Assembly: GCA_003833135.1 (NCBI GenBank)
Contig: QZLH01001081.1
Location: forward strand, 9,401 to 44,304
Length of the DNA: 34,904 bases
Origin: Oehlia diaphana
Taxonomy: Eukaryota > Glomeromycota > Glomeromycetes > Glomerales > Glomeraceae
Direction: 5' to 3'
Shown here: positions 1-11,656 of the stretch, one piece after another
How positions within the stretch are numbered: the stretch's first letter is position 1
Layout: each line of letters begins with the position of its first letter
Notes under the pieces: model-generated
What the model saw: the letters and a program-made list of their open reading frames with translations, nothing else
Database searches by the model: none
Told to the model about the DNA's origin: nothing
Program-made: the position numbers and the translations under genes

Positions 1-999
1 TTTTTTTATGACTATGTTAATCCGATCTGACATGCTATCTGCTAAATTAAAGAAAACGTTTTGATCAATGTTATCCCATTCCTGCTGAATTATACCCTGA
101 AAATCATCTCCACTATGTGATTTTTTTTTCATAATCCAATTATTGACACTTTTTTCTACATTCCCTTTGAGAATCGCCCATAGATTCTCGATAGGATTCA
201 GGTCAGGTGAGTTAGCAGGCCAATCAATAACTGAAACATCGTTAATCACAAAAAATTGATGGGTAAGCTTTGCAGTGTGTGTAGGTGCGTTATCTTGCTA
301 AAATTTCCATCCATAACCAGCATGATAAGTATTAGGAAGTAGTTAGGATTGAAGAATTTCACGGTATTTTGCAGAATTCATGTTTCCTGTAAAAAGTGCA
401 ACTCCAATTGGTCCCTGACGGCAAAATGCACCCCAAACATGCACTTTGTATGGATGCTTTACCATAGGATGTGATGGACGTGGATTGCCAGCCTTGTAAC
501 GCACAATTTGAGTATTACGGAATGTCTGAAATGTACTTTCATCTGAAAAAATTGTGTGAGACCAGTCATCTTGGGTATGGTTTAAGGCCCATTGAAGACG
601 AGTTTCAACATGACTTGCCTTAAGAAGGGGAACTGATCGTGGCCTACAAACAATATAATTAAGTTTATTTTTGAGAGTACGTTGAACAGTTCGGGTTGAT
701 ACATTAAGGTCTGGATATAAATTATTCAGCTTTGTAGTCATTAGAGCTGAAGTTGTAGCATTATCATTTTTAAGAAGACGGCCAAGATATCAACGTTTTT
801 TGGGAGAAAGAACAAGAGGACGACCAGGAATGGACAAGTGCTTAACACTTCCTGTTTTTTTTAGACAGTTGACAATATCATATACTGTAGACTTAGGAAA
901 ACCAGTTATTTTAATTATTTCAGAGGGTTTTCGTATGTTATTGTCCCATAATTCCTTTATGGTTAACTGTTGCATTTCAAATTTCGAAGTGAGCGCCAT
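1..999 (-). pseudogene. Tc1-type transposase with three in-frame stops
   Basis: Cut-and-paste transposase relic. One frame runs from an ATG at 999 to the left window edge without a frameshift. It starts with a helix-turn-helix DNA-binding region (LTIKELWDN, FPKSTVYDIV) and a basic GRP-type linker. The DDE catalytic core follows: first Asp in FSDESTF, second Asp in QDNAPTH, and a Glu in SPDLNPIEN after exactly 34 intervening residues, the canonical Tc1 spacing. Three stops interrupt it: TGA at 790-792, TAA at 343-345 and TAG at 298-300, the last just before the second catalytic Asp. TAA and TAG are each one C-to-T change from CAA and CAG. The C-terminus is cut by the window end. The catalytic residues are still present, so decay looks recent. 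Confidence 0.9.
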
Positions 1000-1174
1000 G
1001 AATTTGTTTTGCCACTAATAAAACAATCAGGTGAGAATTTTTGTGTTTATATATATATTCTAAAGGGGCTGGTGAATTTCCATTTTAGTTATTATTTTGA
1101 TTACACAAGACCTGATGTGACAGCGCCCCTTTATGCACAAAATCAAAAATTCCGGATATTTATGTCGTGAACTG
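1..1174 (-). mobile_element. Tc1/mariner-type DNA transposon, truncated by the window edge
   Basis: The element encodes a Tc1-type DD34E transposase on the minus strand. Its right boundary is placed at 1174: read on the minus strand the end is TA followed by CAGTTCACGACATAAATATC, and CAGT next to a TA target is the usual Tc1/mariner terminus. The TA is at 1175-1176. The terminal inverted repeat probably spans about 1120-1174, but its partner lies left of base 1, so neither the arm length nor the target duplication can be confirmed. The transposase is broken, so this copy is not autonomous. Confidence 0.8.
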
Positions 1175-1281
1175 TAATTTTTGAATATTTTACATTAATG
1201 TAATTTTCTGAATATTTAATAAAATTTAATACTTTTACACTGCATATATTATATTAAAAATCATATACTGAACATCATCTA

Positions 1282-1452
1282 CAGTCAAACCTTAATATAG
1301 CGAACCCTTGATATAGTGAATTGTCAGACAACTATAATAAATTTCCCCTTGCTATAATAGATTAATCAATCAAATCTCTTAAAATCTTCACTATAACCTT
1401 ATAGCGAAGTTGAAGTCTGGAATCTAGGGTTCGTTATAACAAGGGTTGACTG
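1282..1452. mobile_element. 171-bp MITE with TA target duplication (Tc1/mariner-pogo type)
   Basis: Terminal inverted repeats of about 26 bp: left 1282-1307 starts CAGTCAAACCTTAATATAGC, and the right end 1427-1452, reverse-complemented, starts CAGTCAACCCTTGTTATAAC. They differ at four of 26 positions. TA lies on both sides (1280-1281 and 1453-1454). There is no coding capacity. CAGT ends with a TA duplication point to a non-autonomous Tc1/mariner or pogo derivative. A further similar end, read on the minus strand as CAGTTAAACCTCGATATAC, finishes at 1507 next to TA (1508-1509), suggesting a second, fragmentary copy. Confidence 0.8.
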
Positions 1453-1653
1453 TATATACTGAACTTTTATTTTTGAACTGCAAGTTTAGTATATCGAGGT
1501 TTAACTGTATATCTTTACTTTTCTCAAAAAGGTCCAGCATATAACAGCAAAATTTTCTCTTAAAGTAATTTTTAAAATTTATGATTATTTCAGCATTGAG
1601 AGGTTAGAGATAATTTGTAATATTAAGAGATAAGAAAACTACTTCAATATAAA

Positions 1654-1769
1654 TTAGTAGATGTCAGGTTGATGCTTGTCTGATCTATCATGATAACTAT
1701 TTTCTAAATGATTATCATGACTTCTTGATCTACCAACATGACCACTATAATCTCTGAATATTTGATTTT
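1654..1769 (-). other. Possible isolated terminal exon, Arg/Ser/His/Asp-rich
   Basis: On the minus strand an acceptor-like tract ending in TTTTTACCAG at 1770 is followed by an open stretch of 38 codons ending in TAA (1654-1656). It reads NQIFRDYSGHVGRSRSHD and continues rich in H, D, S and R. The composition is coding-like compared with the surrounding DNA. A donor-like GTAAGT lies upstream near 1890, but no upstream exon could be joined in frame. It may be the last exon of a decayed gene. Unrecognised. Confidence 0.2.
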
Positions 1770-2204
1770 CTGGTAAAAATCAAAAAATTAACAGTTTTAG
1801 ATGTTTTTCTCAAAAATAATATTAGAAAAATATTTTTTTGAAAAAACATATTGCAACCATTAATTAGTAAATTAATAAATCAAACTTACTATTAGATGCA
1901 TCATTGTTTTATTTGATTTCTAAGGTTGATGAGTAGTAAAGGTCAAAATATGACAAATAGAGCATTATTGATCAAAAGCAAGACCTTTTTATTTTGAATT
2001 CTGAAATGTTTATCCATTTCATGAAGAATCTCTTTAAAAACTAACAAGTTCATCTACACAACTATATCTTAGGATTTAACTTGATAATAGATAGGAAGAC
2101 ATTTCAAGTTAATCTTTGAAAAAGATTTTGAATGGTTTATTAGTAAATTTATTAGAGTAAAAATCTGCAAAGTTCTCCAAATTTATCAAATCGCTGAATA
2201 TTTT

Positions 2205-2465
2205 TAAGGCATTTTTATAGAAATTTGCAACATTTTATAAAATGCAAAATTGGATCAACTTCTATTAACAATTTTATAGAAATCTGCGCAAGTCTTTAAA
2301 ATTGCAAATCGTTATCAGTTTCTTTTACCAATTTTATAAGAATTTGTGAGAGTCTTCAAAAATGCAGATTGTTACCAGTTCTTTTACCAATTTTTATTGA
2401 ATCTTCAAAAATGTAGATCATTACCAGTTTCTTTTACAAAAGTCTTCAAATATGCAGATCAGTCC
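2205..2465. repeat. Degenerate tandem repeat, ~60-bp unit
   Basis: Four to five diverged units carry the recurring blocks CAATTTTATAGAAAT, GTCTTCAAAAATGCAGAT and TTACCAGTTTCTTTTAC in the same order about every 60 bp. Unit starts are near 2213, 2270 and 2330, with shortened units after. Divergence between units suggests an old array. Confidence 0.6.
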
Positions 2466-2514
2466 ATTTTTATAAATAAACTTTATTGTGCTTAAGAATT
2501 TTGAAGTTTCGATC

Positions 2515-2762
2515 ATTTCATTTTAATTTAAAGTTATTTCTTTATTTTTTTACTTCAAAGTTATTTTTTAATTTTTTTTATTTCAGTTCGTTAAAGTTAT
2601 TTTTTTACTTTGAAGTTATTTAGTAAAACATAAGTTTTTTTATTTGGTTTATAAAAAGTTATTTTTTTACTTCAAAGTTATTTAGTAAAACATATATTTT
2701 TTTATTTCAGTTTGTTAAAAATTTTTTTTTACTTTGAAATTATTTAGTAAAACATATATTTA
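2515..2762. repeat. Tandem repeat, ~62-bp unit, three clear copies
   Basis: Units beginning near 2581, 2643 and 2706 each contain AAAGTTATTTTTTTAC, then CTTTGAAGTTATTTAGTAAA (or a one-to-three base variant), then ACATA plus a T run. A weaker partial unit precedes them at about 2515-2580. No coding potential. Confidence 0.65.
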
Positions 2763-4333
2763 TATGAAATCTTGGTACAATATATACTTCTTGGTTGATT
2801 GATCCAATTGGAATAGTATTGTATTCTTCAGTAAAATACAATTGTGAGCAACTGTAAAGCTCAGATACTATTAGATCAATATCATACCATTGAATAAGAA
2901 TAGGTTCATATAGTTCTTTAAATGATTCTTAGAAGAATTTAAATATTAACAATATTTTAAAAAATAAAATTTGCTTTTAAGATATCATATAAGTTACAAT
3001 TTGTATTTACTAATCTTAATTATTTATTTACTTTTCCATATTAAGCTCTTTTATTCAAATTGTATTGCTCTTGGTCTTTCATAGAAGTTACTGCAATATT
3101 ACTGAACCATTCCTTGCCATGAAATTCTCCAGTTGTTCTTAAAATTTGACCATTATTCAGATAGACCGCATTGTAAACTAATATAAAATTCTTTACTCTT
3201 AGAATCTTGTAAAGAAATGTTCAAAAAGGTGTCTAGTGTTAAAATTGTTAAAATTATCTAGAATAAACTTTCAATGAAATTTGAGTGAGATGAATTTTCA
3301 CATTTTTTTAACAATTTGATTTTTTGGTTGATAACATCTAAGATTAATTTCCAAAGAATTTGCTATAGACAATAATAAAATAAAATAAAAATCTATATTA
3401 GATATCTAATATTACTATCTAAAACTATAACTTAAAATAATAAAATTACAGTTATGACATCTCTAAATAAATTATAGCTTTCAAATTAATTTGGACAGCG
3501 TGTATAATATAATCATATTTTATATAATTATACCATCTATTTTTACAAAATCAGTTGAAAATATAATAAAACTTACTATAGTCACAAATATTTAATATTT
3601 ATATTACTTTTGTTAATAATTAAATAGATTTCCATAGAATTTATATGTAATAAAACAATAAGATTTCTGATTGTATTAATTCCTATATATTTCTTTAAAT
3701 AAATCTTTGTTACAGTCTCACATATCTGTATAAAAAAAGTCTGACTGTATTTTATATATACTGAAACTATTTTTTATTAATACCTAAAACTGGGTTGAAT
3801 TTTTTAGATGAATAACCAAAACTAAATCTGAAATTACTATTTTATTAAAATTAGTTTTGGATAGCAAATTCTATCTAAATTTAAGTTATAAATTCTAAAG
3901 ATTTTGGAATTATAAGAAAAATAATTCAGAAATGAAGTACAAATTAGATATATTTATTAAAAAATCTAAAAATATCAAATAAAGGTTTTGTTGTTCAGAA
4001 AGTTAGCTTATTTTAAAGTGTTTTGTTGTAAATTTGTACTTCAAACTTTTAAACAAAATTGCATCATTAAAAAAAAAGGAATTATTTGAAGATAGCGAAA
4101 TAAATAAAAAATTAAAAAATAAAAATAATGGAAGAATAATGAAAATTGTAAATTTGGAAATAATATTCAAAAGAATGAGAAAGAAAAAACTTAAAGCAAT
4201 AGAACAAGAAGTATATATAAAGAAAAAGAAATGAATTCAAAATCAATGGTTTCAACTTAAAAGAAAGATATGTATTAAATTTCAAAAATTGCGCAAGATT
4301 TATGTTTATTCGCATACATAATTTGAATTATGA

Positions 4334-4341
4334 TGACGTCA
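4334..4341. promoter_or_regulatory. CRE/ATF-type palindrome TGACGTCA upstream of condensin gene
   Basis: A perfect 8-bp TGACGTCA lies 77 bp upstream of the condensin start codon, in AT-rich DNA where this word is unlikely by chance. It is the consensus for bZIP factors of the ATF/CREB type. Use by such a factor here is inferred. Confidence 0.45.
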
Positions 4342-4417
4342 TTCGCGATAGTATTTTTTTTTTTTTTTAGAACGTGATTTTTTCTTCACTTGCAATTTAT
4401 TTACATTTACGAGTTTC

Positions 4418-7400
4418 ATGGCTGACTTCTTTGATTTAAGCGAGGAAATCGTAAAACTACAAGATACCATTTATCCGATTTCAAATGAATTGCCAATTTC
4501 TAATTTGGCTGCCACTGAAATCGAAAGGTTGTTGAACGGTAAAGTAAAATAGCTTTTTTCAATTTTTGCATAAGACCATACTGCCATCTTGGAGCTATAA
4601 CTTTCTTTTATTTTTATTGTTATTCAGATATTGTTGACAAAATAAGCGTGTATTCTTATGCGATAGCAAATGTGGAGCTTTTTAGTGTTTTATGTAGTTT
4701 CATAAAGTAATGACCTTATCTTTTCCTGTTTCAAATAGTTTATTAGACATTTAATAAGTGAATTTATTATTTTTCTAGAAATTTTGATTCATTAAAACCT
4801 GCCACGTTAAATCGTGTACTTGATATAATCTTATCAGGTGTGAAATAATTTCGATACATTTTTAAGTTAAAAAATAAGTTAATTAATTGTACATGTATTA
4901 TAGGCTTAAAAAGCGAATGTGCAAATACGTCAGATAGTTTAGATGCTGATGATGAAAGCACTTACAGCAAACATCGTGTTGCCTTGGAAATTTATGGATT
5001 TTTTTTGTATTGGTTTATTATTAATGCAGAAGATAAAGCAGTATCTAAAAATGATGCAAATGGAGGAAGTGGCGTGAGGACAAAGGTTCTTATAACAAGT
5101 TGTTTGCTAGATCTATTGGTAATATGTAATATTACGAATTCATAGTTATTCTTTATTTATCAGAGAGCAAGACAGCCTAAATCAAAAACCACATCAAATA
5201 ATCACGAAGATTGGGATTGGTCTACTCAAAGAGAAGAAGTTCTAGCTTTAATGACGAAGGTGTTGGAACTTAGAATTAAAAAAATCTGGACTTCAACTCA
5301 TGAAATAGAAACTTTTGTCAGGTACATATTGTTTCATTTATGTTGTTTCAAAAGTTTATTTGGATAAATAATTGACTTTTATGATCATTTTTTCGGGTCA
5401 ATTTCGGGTTCAATGTTAGTTTATTTACAAAATCAGCATATCGAATGTTGGAAAATGTTACGATGACTAAACCATCTTCCATAAAATCCATAAAATCGCT
5501 CGTTTATACAATACTTTCAATATGTGTCAAAGAGCATAATCATGCATTTGGTAAATAATAATAAATTTCGCAAAATAATATCAGAAATAACAAAACATTA
5601 ATTAGAAAATTTAAATTTCCAACTTACCTTTTTTTAGGGGCACAAACTACAATTATTCAAAATTTACAATATTATGAACATCTATCTGAACCGATGGCAG
5701 AATTTCTTCAAGTTCTTATTCAGCAATATGGCCATACACAATTAGCGGAAAATACATTAGGGTATGAAAATATATTAAGCATACCCGAATCTAATCTGTG
5801 TTAACCGTGAAAATTTTTTACTTTTTAGAGAAATAAGCGATAAGGAATTTAATAGCCAAGATACAACCGGACCGAAGTCTTTTTCGAAATTTCTTATTAA
5901 ATTGTCTGCACTGGCACCAAAAGTAGTGATTAAACAAATCGGTCTTCTTAGAAAACATTTAGATAGTGATGTAAGTAATAAAGAATATAAATTGGTATCT
6001 CGCATTTTAATAGGAAGTTCTGTCATTTTACTAATGCTTTTATAGTCGTATACTATGCGCTGTGGATTGATTGAAGTAATTGGAAATCTCATCAATGATC
6101 TGGCACAACAGGAAGATAATGCACCAAATAATATGCATCAAGTTGGCGGATTTTTTGATATTCTTGATGAACGCTTTCTTGATGTAAATTCTTATTGTCG
6201 TTCTAAAGTATTGCAAGTATATTTTAAAATTTGGGAGTAAGTAATAATCCATATATATTTACAATTTTTTTATTTATTTAAAAAGGATATTTAATTATTA
6301 ACTTATGACTTTTGAATTTATACGAACTTAGCTTAAGAGTAAAGTTTCCAAAACGTCGGCAAAAAGTCGCGAATCTGGCCATTCGTTGTTTAGAGGATAA
6401 GGCTAGTTTAGTCCGTAAAAATGCTATTAAGTTGTTGACTAAATTAATATCAACACATCCTTATGGTATTATGTACGGAGGTGAATTGTCTATTAAAGAA
6501 TGGGAAAAGCGGTTAAATAAAGCTGAAGAGGACTTGAAGGTATGAATTAGCCGCTTTCGAAAATAAGTAAGTCGAATAATATTAATTGGAATACTTTAAA
6601 TTATTAAGGCAATTCAACCACCTCAAGAACTTGTGGAATTTGGTGCTGAAGCTCTCACGGAAAATGACAATGAAGATACGAATAGTGAAGTTGAAACTCT
6701 TGGTGAAGATATCGAAATGATGGAAGCAACAGCAACTCCTCAATTATCATCATCCGATGAAATTATGAAATTGCATCTGATAAAACGTTTTAATGCGGAC
6801 GCTGTTCGATTCATTCATCAAATTCATACAGCAATACCAACACTTTGCCAACTTCTTGCTTCTACCACAAAATCGGAAGTGATTGAGGGGATTGAATTCT
6901 TTGAAACGGCACAATTATATAAGATTGAAAAAGCTGGTGAAGGAATTAAAAAGATGTTACATTTAATCTGGACAAAAGACAACAATGATGAGGGCAAAAG
7001 TATTAGAAAACGTCTGATTGAAAGTTATCGAAAATTATATATCGATCCAGACATTTCGATATCAGAGAAAGAGAACGTAAATATAGTTACTAAAAATCTG
7101 ATAAGGTACATGATATAAAAAAAAAAACTTCAAAATATGTTGAGCATTGAACAAATAATTAATATATTGTAAATGTTGAGTATAGTTTAACATATAACGC
7201 TACACTTGCTGAATTGACGTCTCTTGAACAACTCCTAAGTACAATTATGGAAGAAGAAGAAGCTGTTATAAGCGACAATGTTATCAACAGATTATGGTCC
7301 ATTTATTGCAAGTATTCACAATTTTAACTTAATTTAATTCATTTTAGTCATTCTGTTTAATTTTAATTAATTAATATTTTAGCTACGGGGGAAATATCTA

Positions 7401-9739
7401 AAGAGCAAAGACGCGGTGCGATCATTGTACTTAATATGCTTGCAAAAGCTAAAATGGAGATCGTACAGGAAAAAATCGATTTACTTCTAAAGGTTGGACT
7501 TGGACAATTTGGCAAAGTAATAAAATAACTCTCCAGATTTTAATATTTGTTTTAGTAATTATATCCGTATTAATTAATTTGCGCGAATTCTAATTATAGA
7601 CAGACTTGGTTTTAGCAAAATATACTTGCATTGCTTTACAACGTCTTTCCGGCAATAAGACTAAAGTTAAAGGTAAGATTCGCAAACAGAGGTGTACAAA
7701 AAATTTGACATCTTACGTATTTCTTTGTTTTTAAAATAGGAGCCTTATCCGATAATTCAATACGTTTACCAATGTCTCATCAGATTTTTCAAAGGCTAAA
7801 ACAAATTATTGAATTCCAGACAACATCACAAGAATGGTAATTATATAATATAATTGTAAATCTATTCTATAATGACATTGTTTACCTTTATTTTATAGGT
7901 TTAGAGTTACTGAACAAGCTATAAATGCAATATATTTGCTTGGAGAGCATCCAGATATTTTATGTGGTGACATTATTAAACGAAAAGCTACTTTAGTCTT
8001 TGATCTTAAGATACCAGATAATGAAAATTACATGGAAATTGATGAAGAAAGCCTTCTTACGAGTCAAGAGCCATTCCTGGCAAATCCACTCCATTTAAGT
8101 CAACTTATTTTTATAGTTGGACATGTAGCCATTAAGCAAATTGTTCATTTGGAAGTAATTGAAGCAGAGTGGAAAAGACGTAAAGCTGAAGCAGAATCTA
8201 AAGGTATATTAATAATACATATTAAAAAAAGAAAAGGTCCTTATGACTAATATTATGTGTTTTTTTTATAATAAACGGATAGATAAAGAAAAATCAGCAA
8301 AGAATCCTGGGGATGATGAATTAGAGCAGGTAGTTGGAACTACTGAAGATGAGTATGGAGAAGCAATAGCACAAATTCGCGAACAAGAATTGTTATTCGA
8401 TCCAAATTCGTTGTTAGCAGTATTTGGTCCTTTAATTATAAGCATATGCGCCAACAATAAAACTTATAATGTAAGTCCTCCATTATTTCCGTTTTTATGT
8501 TATAGAATTTTTTCCTAATATTTATTTTAATTATTAGCATCATAATTTGCAAATTTCTGCAACGCTTGCTTTAGCAAAATTAATGTGTGTGAGTTCAGGG
8601 TTTTGTGAAGACAATTTACAATTACTTTTCACAATTCTTGAAAGGTCAAATGAACCTACAATCCGTAGTAATATTATTATAGCTCTAGGCGACATGACTG
8701 TGTGCTTTAATAATATAATTAATGAAAACATTAATTATATTTATAATCGTCTTTCGGATCCAGACAATTTAGTTAAGAAAAACACATTAATGGTGCTCAC
8801 TCATTTAATTCTTAACGGAATGATTAAGGTTAAGGGCCAATTAGGAGAAATGGCTAAATGCTTAGAAGATAGTGAGCAAAGGATCAGTGATCTTGCAAAA
8901 CTATTTTTCACTGAACTCGCATCAAAAGACAATGCGGTATATAATAATTTACCGGATATAATCAGTAATCTTTCTAGTGGTGAAAATACGGTAAACGAAG
9001 AATCATTTAAGAAAATTATGAAATTTTTATTTGATTTTATTGAAAAGGTAAAGCTTTTATAAATTGTCAACTCCTAAAATACTTTTTTAATACTATATTT
9101 ATATCGACTTTAAATAGGAAAAACAAACAGAAAATGTGGTGGAGAAGTTATGTCAAAGATTTAAAAATCTTGATGATAGAAGACAGTGGCGTGACATTGC
9201 TTATTGTCTTTCATTACTTCCTTACAAGACCGAAAAAAGTTTCAAGAAGTTGACCGAAGGGTTAGCACATTACCAGGATAAATTAAATGAAAGTGATGTG
9301 TACAAATATTTTACAGAAATCATAGGAAAGGTTGGTACTTCTGAGGCACACATTACTTAATATATTATCAACTAATTATAAAAATATGAATTTCAGGCAA
9401 AAGCAGTTAAAGGGCAAAGACCGGAAATGAAACAAATTATCGAAGAATTTGAAGTAAAAATTGAAGATCACAGGAAACGAAGTCAAGAACAAGAAGAGAC
9501 AATGCAAAAAGCGGCCGAAGCGGCACAAAAGACTAAAAAGTCAAGTAAATCAAGTAAGTTAAGATTGATAGATTTGAACGTATGAAAGTTCTTTAAAACT
9601 TGTCTTTTAATTCATTGTAATCTAACCAATAGCAAGATCCTCAAGATCCTCGAGATCCTCAAGATCTACAAGATCTACAGGATCTACAAAATCTACAAGA
9701 TCTTCCAGTGGTTCAAGTACCTCTACGCTTGATCATTAG
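4418..9739 (+). CDS. cnd1: Condensin complex subunit 1 (Cnd1/Ycs4/CAP-D2), 21 exons
   Basis: HEAT-repeat subunit of condensin, which compacts chromosomes with the SMC2/SMC4 pair in mitosis. Exons: 4418-4538, 4628-4706, 4779-4837, 4904-5085, 5164-5321, 5420-5550, 5638-5761, 5829-5970, 6046-6236, 6332-6539, 6609-7105, 7186-7307, 7383-7516, 7600-7672, 7740-7836, 7899-8203, 8283-8470, 8538-9047, 9118-9330, 9397-9553, 9633-9739. They sum to 3,798 nt, or 1,265 residues, normal for the family. The Cnd1 signature HEAT region lies at about residues 970-1080 (NEPTIRSNIIIALGDM, then LSDPDNLVKKNTLMVLTHL). An acidic segment follows KAEEDLK, and the C-terminus is a charged helix with a Ser/Arg-rich repeat tail. 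Intron 12 is GC-AG. The donor of intron 4 is ambiguous: GTTCTT at 5086 or GTAATA at 5119, an in-frame difference of 11 residues. Exon edges are manual predictions. Confidence 0.93.
7308..7382 (+). other. GC-AG intron in the condensin gene
   Basis: The exon ends at 7307 and the intron begins GCAAGT. Using the GT at 7312-7313 instead gives a stop soon after the acceptor. The GC donor restores the frame through SIYSTGEISKEQRRGA. GCAAGT is the standard strong GC donor consensus. Confidence 0.75.
9633..9736 (+). repeat. Coding microrepeat: Ser/Arg tail of condensin subunit 1
   Basis: The last exon contains about nine tandem AGATCCTCA / AGATCTACA-type 9-bp units. They encode RSS/RST triplets, then a Ser/Thr-rich end closing with LDH and TAG at 9737-9739. 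The near-identical units suggest recent slippage; the tail is a plausible phosphorylation-rich disordered segment. Confidence 0.7.
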
Positions 9740-10369
9740 ATTCAACCTTTTTGCAAAAAATAAAAATATATTATGTTTGTTATCTCAGTATTCTAGACTT
9801 GTAATTATCGGAATTATAAATCACTAATTATTTTCATTAACCAAAGGTGTCGTTACAAGATTAATAAGTTATAAAATTATTGCAGAACTTCCCGCAGAAA
9901 AAGTAATCTTCACGTGATTTGTGATGTCGATCATTTCTAAAAATGTATATAATAAATTTATCGATTTTTACATTGTTTTCATATTCATCTCTTTTTCTCC
10001 ATTTTACCAAAGTTTAAAAGTTAAATAAAATCATGGATTCAAGTAATCTAGTAAAATCATGTTCTGATTGTTAAAAAACGTACTTCTCTTGACTTTTTGA
10101 TGGAAAAAAAACATGTAACGCGAGCAGGCTATCTAATAAAAATCGTCAGGTGACTTCACGTACTAATTTGTGGACGGGAGTCACCCGATTGGAAAAAAGC
10201 AATAAATCAGAGTAGAAAAAGTTAGCTTCAAACTCTAAATGGATTTGTGAACGCCCATTTTAATGGTAATATACTAGATACGAATTCTTTCCACCTTAGT
10301 TAAGCGTAATCATACCCTTTTTTTATAATTCCAAATGAAAATGAACATTTAGTAACAACGGAACATTTG

Positions 10370-10498
10370 GCACTGCAGCAAAAATTATCTTTTTGACCCT
10401 GTACGACATCCTTTTTTGACCCTCCTATATGTAATACAGTATATGCGGTCAAAAAAATAACACGAGGAGGGTCAAAAAGGTAATTTTTGCGGCACTGC
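10370..10498. mobile_element. Short inverted-repeat element, MITE-like
   Basis: The left arm starts GCACTGCAGCAAAAATTATC and continues CTTTTTGACCC. The right arm, reverse-complemented, starts GCAGTGCCGCAAAAATTACC and continues CTTTTTGACCC. A second imperfect GACC-containing block is symmetrical inside. Length is about 129 bp and almost the whole element can fold on itself. No clear target duplication is seen, so the family is undetermined. Confidence 0.6.
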
Positions 10499-11225
10499 AT
10501 GCAATCAATAATAAAGATTATGTAGAGGTAGATAAAGAACCTTCTTTTGATGAATTTATTCAAATAATAATGAATCTACATCAAAAATCCTTAAGGTGCA
10601 ATGAAAGGATGCAGAGAATATCGAATGGTTAAAAAAAGTTAAAAATTTTAAACCTTTGAAAAATGATAAAAGACATTGAAAGTTATAGTAAGCGACATAC
10701 AATACCTCGTACTTGGAAAGATTAGAATAGCAATACATATAATATGCATCATGAAGTAAAAAAGATTTGAAAGTTATAACTTAAAAATAATTTTATTGAT
10801 TATTAACATAAATAAAAATACTAAAGTCTTATTTTGTCTATGGAACTGACATTTTAAAAATGATCATCACAAATACAATGAATTAAAGTGTAATTTGCGC
10901 CCGTTTCATTTTGAAACAGAGAAAAATTGTTATTCCCACTTTAAGTTTTAAAATGCGGTTGAACAAGTCCCACATAAGACCGTAACCTGTGAAAATCAGT
11001 GTATTTATGAGACTTACACGCCAAAGACATGTAGTTGTATAAAAACATTCAGATTATTGAGAGATCAGAAACGTAAAAATGCAAAATTGCGGCATAAAAA
11101 TAGATAGATACGTCAATGATCCCCGGATATTCCTTCGGGTTTTTCTCGATAGAGCTATGATCTTGTCATAAGACAGCTATAGTAGCTTTACTTATATTGA
11201 CTATTATTGATGTGTTACAAGAAAT

Positions 11226-11412
11226 GTCTGATCAAAGTTCCTAAGATAAATAGCTTCCTAATTCTGCTTTTCCGCCTAGCAATATATCCTCTGCTATATT
11301 ACTAATAATATTGGAGTCAAAGCCGAAGGTACCAAGTACCAAGCTTGATGATGTAATTGACTATGATAATGTAAATTCTGCTATCATTTTTTACTATATA
11401 CTAAGAATAAAC
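11226..11412 (+). pseudogene. Coding relic of unknown origin
   Basis: Starting at an ATG near 11226 the frame reads MSDQSS, stop, DK, stop, then an open run LPNSAFPPSNISSAILLI followed by SKPKVPSTKLDDVIDYDN. The Pro/Ser/Asp-rich run is coding-like, but the two early stops and lack of clear splice sites suggest a decayed gene or transposon fragment. Not recognised. Confidence 0.2.
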
Positions 11413-11656
11413 TGGTTTTTTTAAAGATTGCACCAATCACTGGTGGTAGCCTCCGCTAATTATCATCCCAGAAAGTCGTTTGAGAACAGATAAGAGAAAT
11501 AAATCGAAAATATTGTTTCCAGGAAAGACCAAAAGAATCTTGTGAATCATTAAATTATAAAAAATACAAATAAGCGGAACTAAAGAAAGAACCTTTATGC
11601 TAAATACAAAGACAGTTATTAGAAATTTGACTCTTCAAAAATAGTATAACAAAATG

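Larger units (their letters stand above)
1770..4417. other. AT-rich intergenic region
   Basis: About 2.6 kb with no supportable gene. Apart from the two tandem arrays listed separately and a cAMP-response-type palindrome near the right end, it is AT-rich sequence with short chance open frames. The Lys/Ile-rich frames at 4034-4315 overlap each other on opposite strands and look like chance. Confidence 0.6.
9740..11656. other. Intergenic region with repeat and coding relics
   Basis: Nearly 1.9 kb without an intact gene. It holds the 3' flank of the condensin gene (AATAAA-like signal just after the stop), an E-box CACGTG at 9911-9916, a palindromic element at 10370-10498 and a stop-interrupted coding relic at about 11226-11412. 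It is less AT-rich than the right-hand desert and looks like decayed former coding or transposon DNA. Confidence 0.5.

Noticed and set aside
800..1170. Plus-strand frames over the Tc1 element
   Set aside because: They are antisense to the transposase N-terminus and the terminal repeat; no coding signature.
4034..4315. Overlapping open frames on both strands, Lys/Ile-rich on plus and Phe/Leu-rich on minus
   Set aside because: Composition simply follows A-rich sequence; no family motif, no splice context, and both strands are open at once, as expected by chance.
10300..10738. Two minus-strand open frames of 60-87 codons
   Set aside because: One crosses the palindromic element and both have low-complexity composition; no recognisable domain or splice partner.
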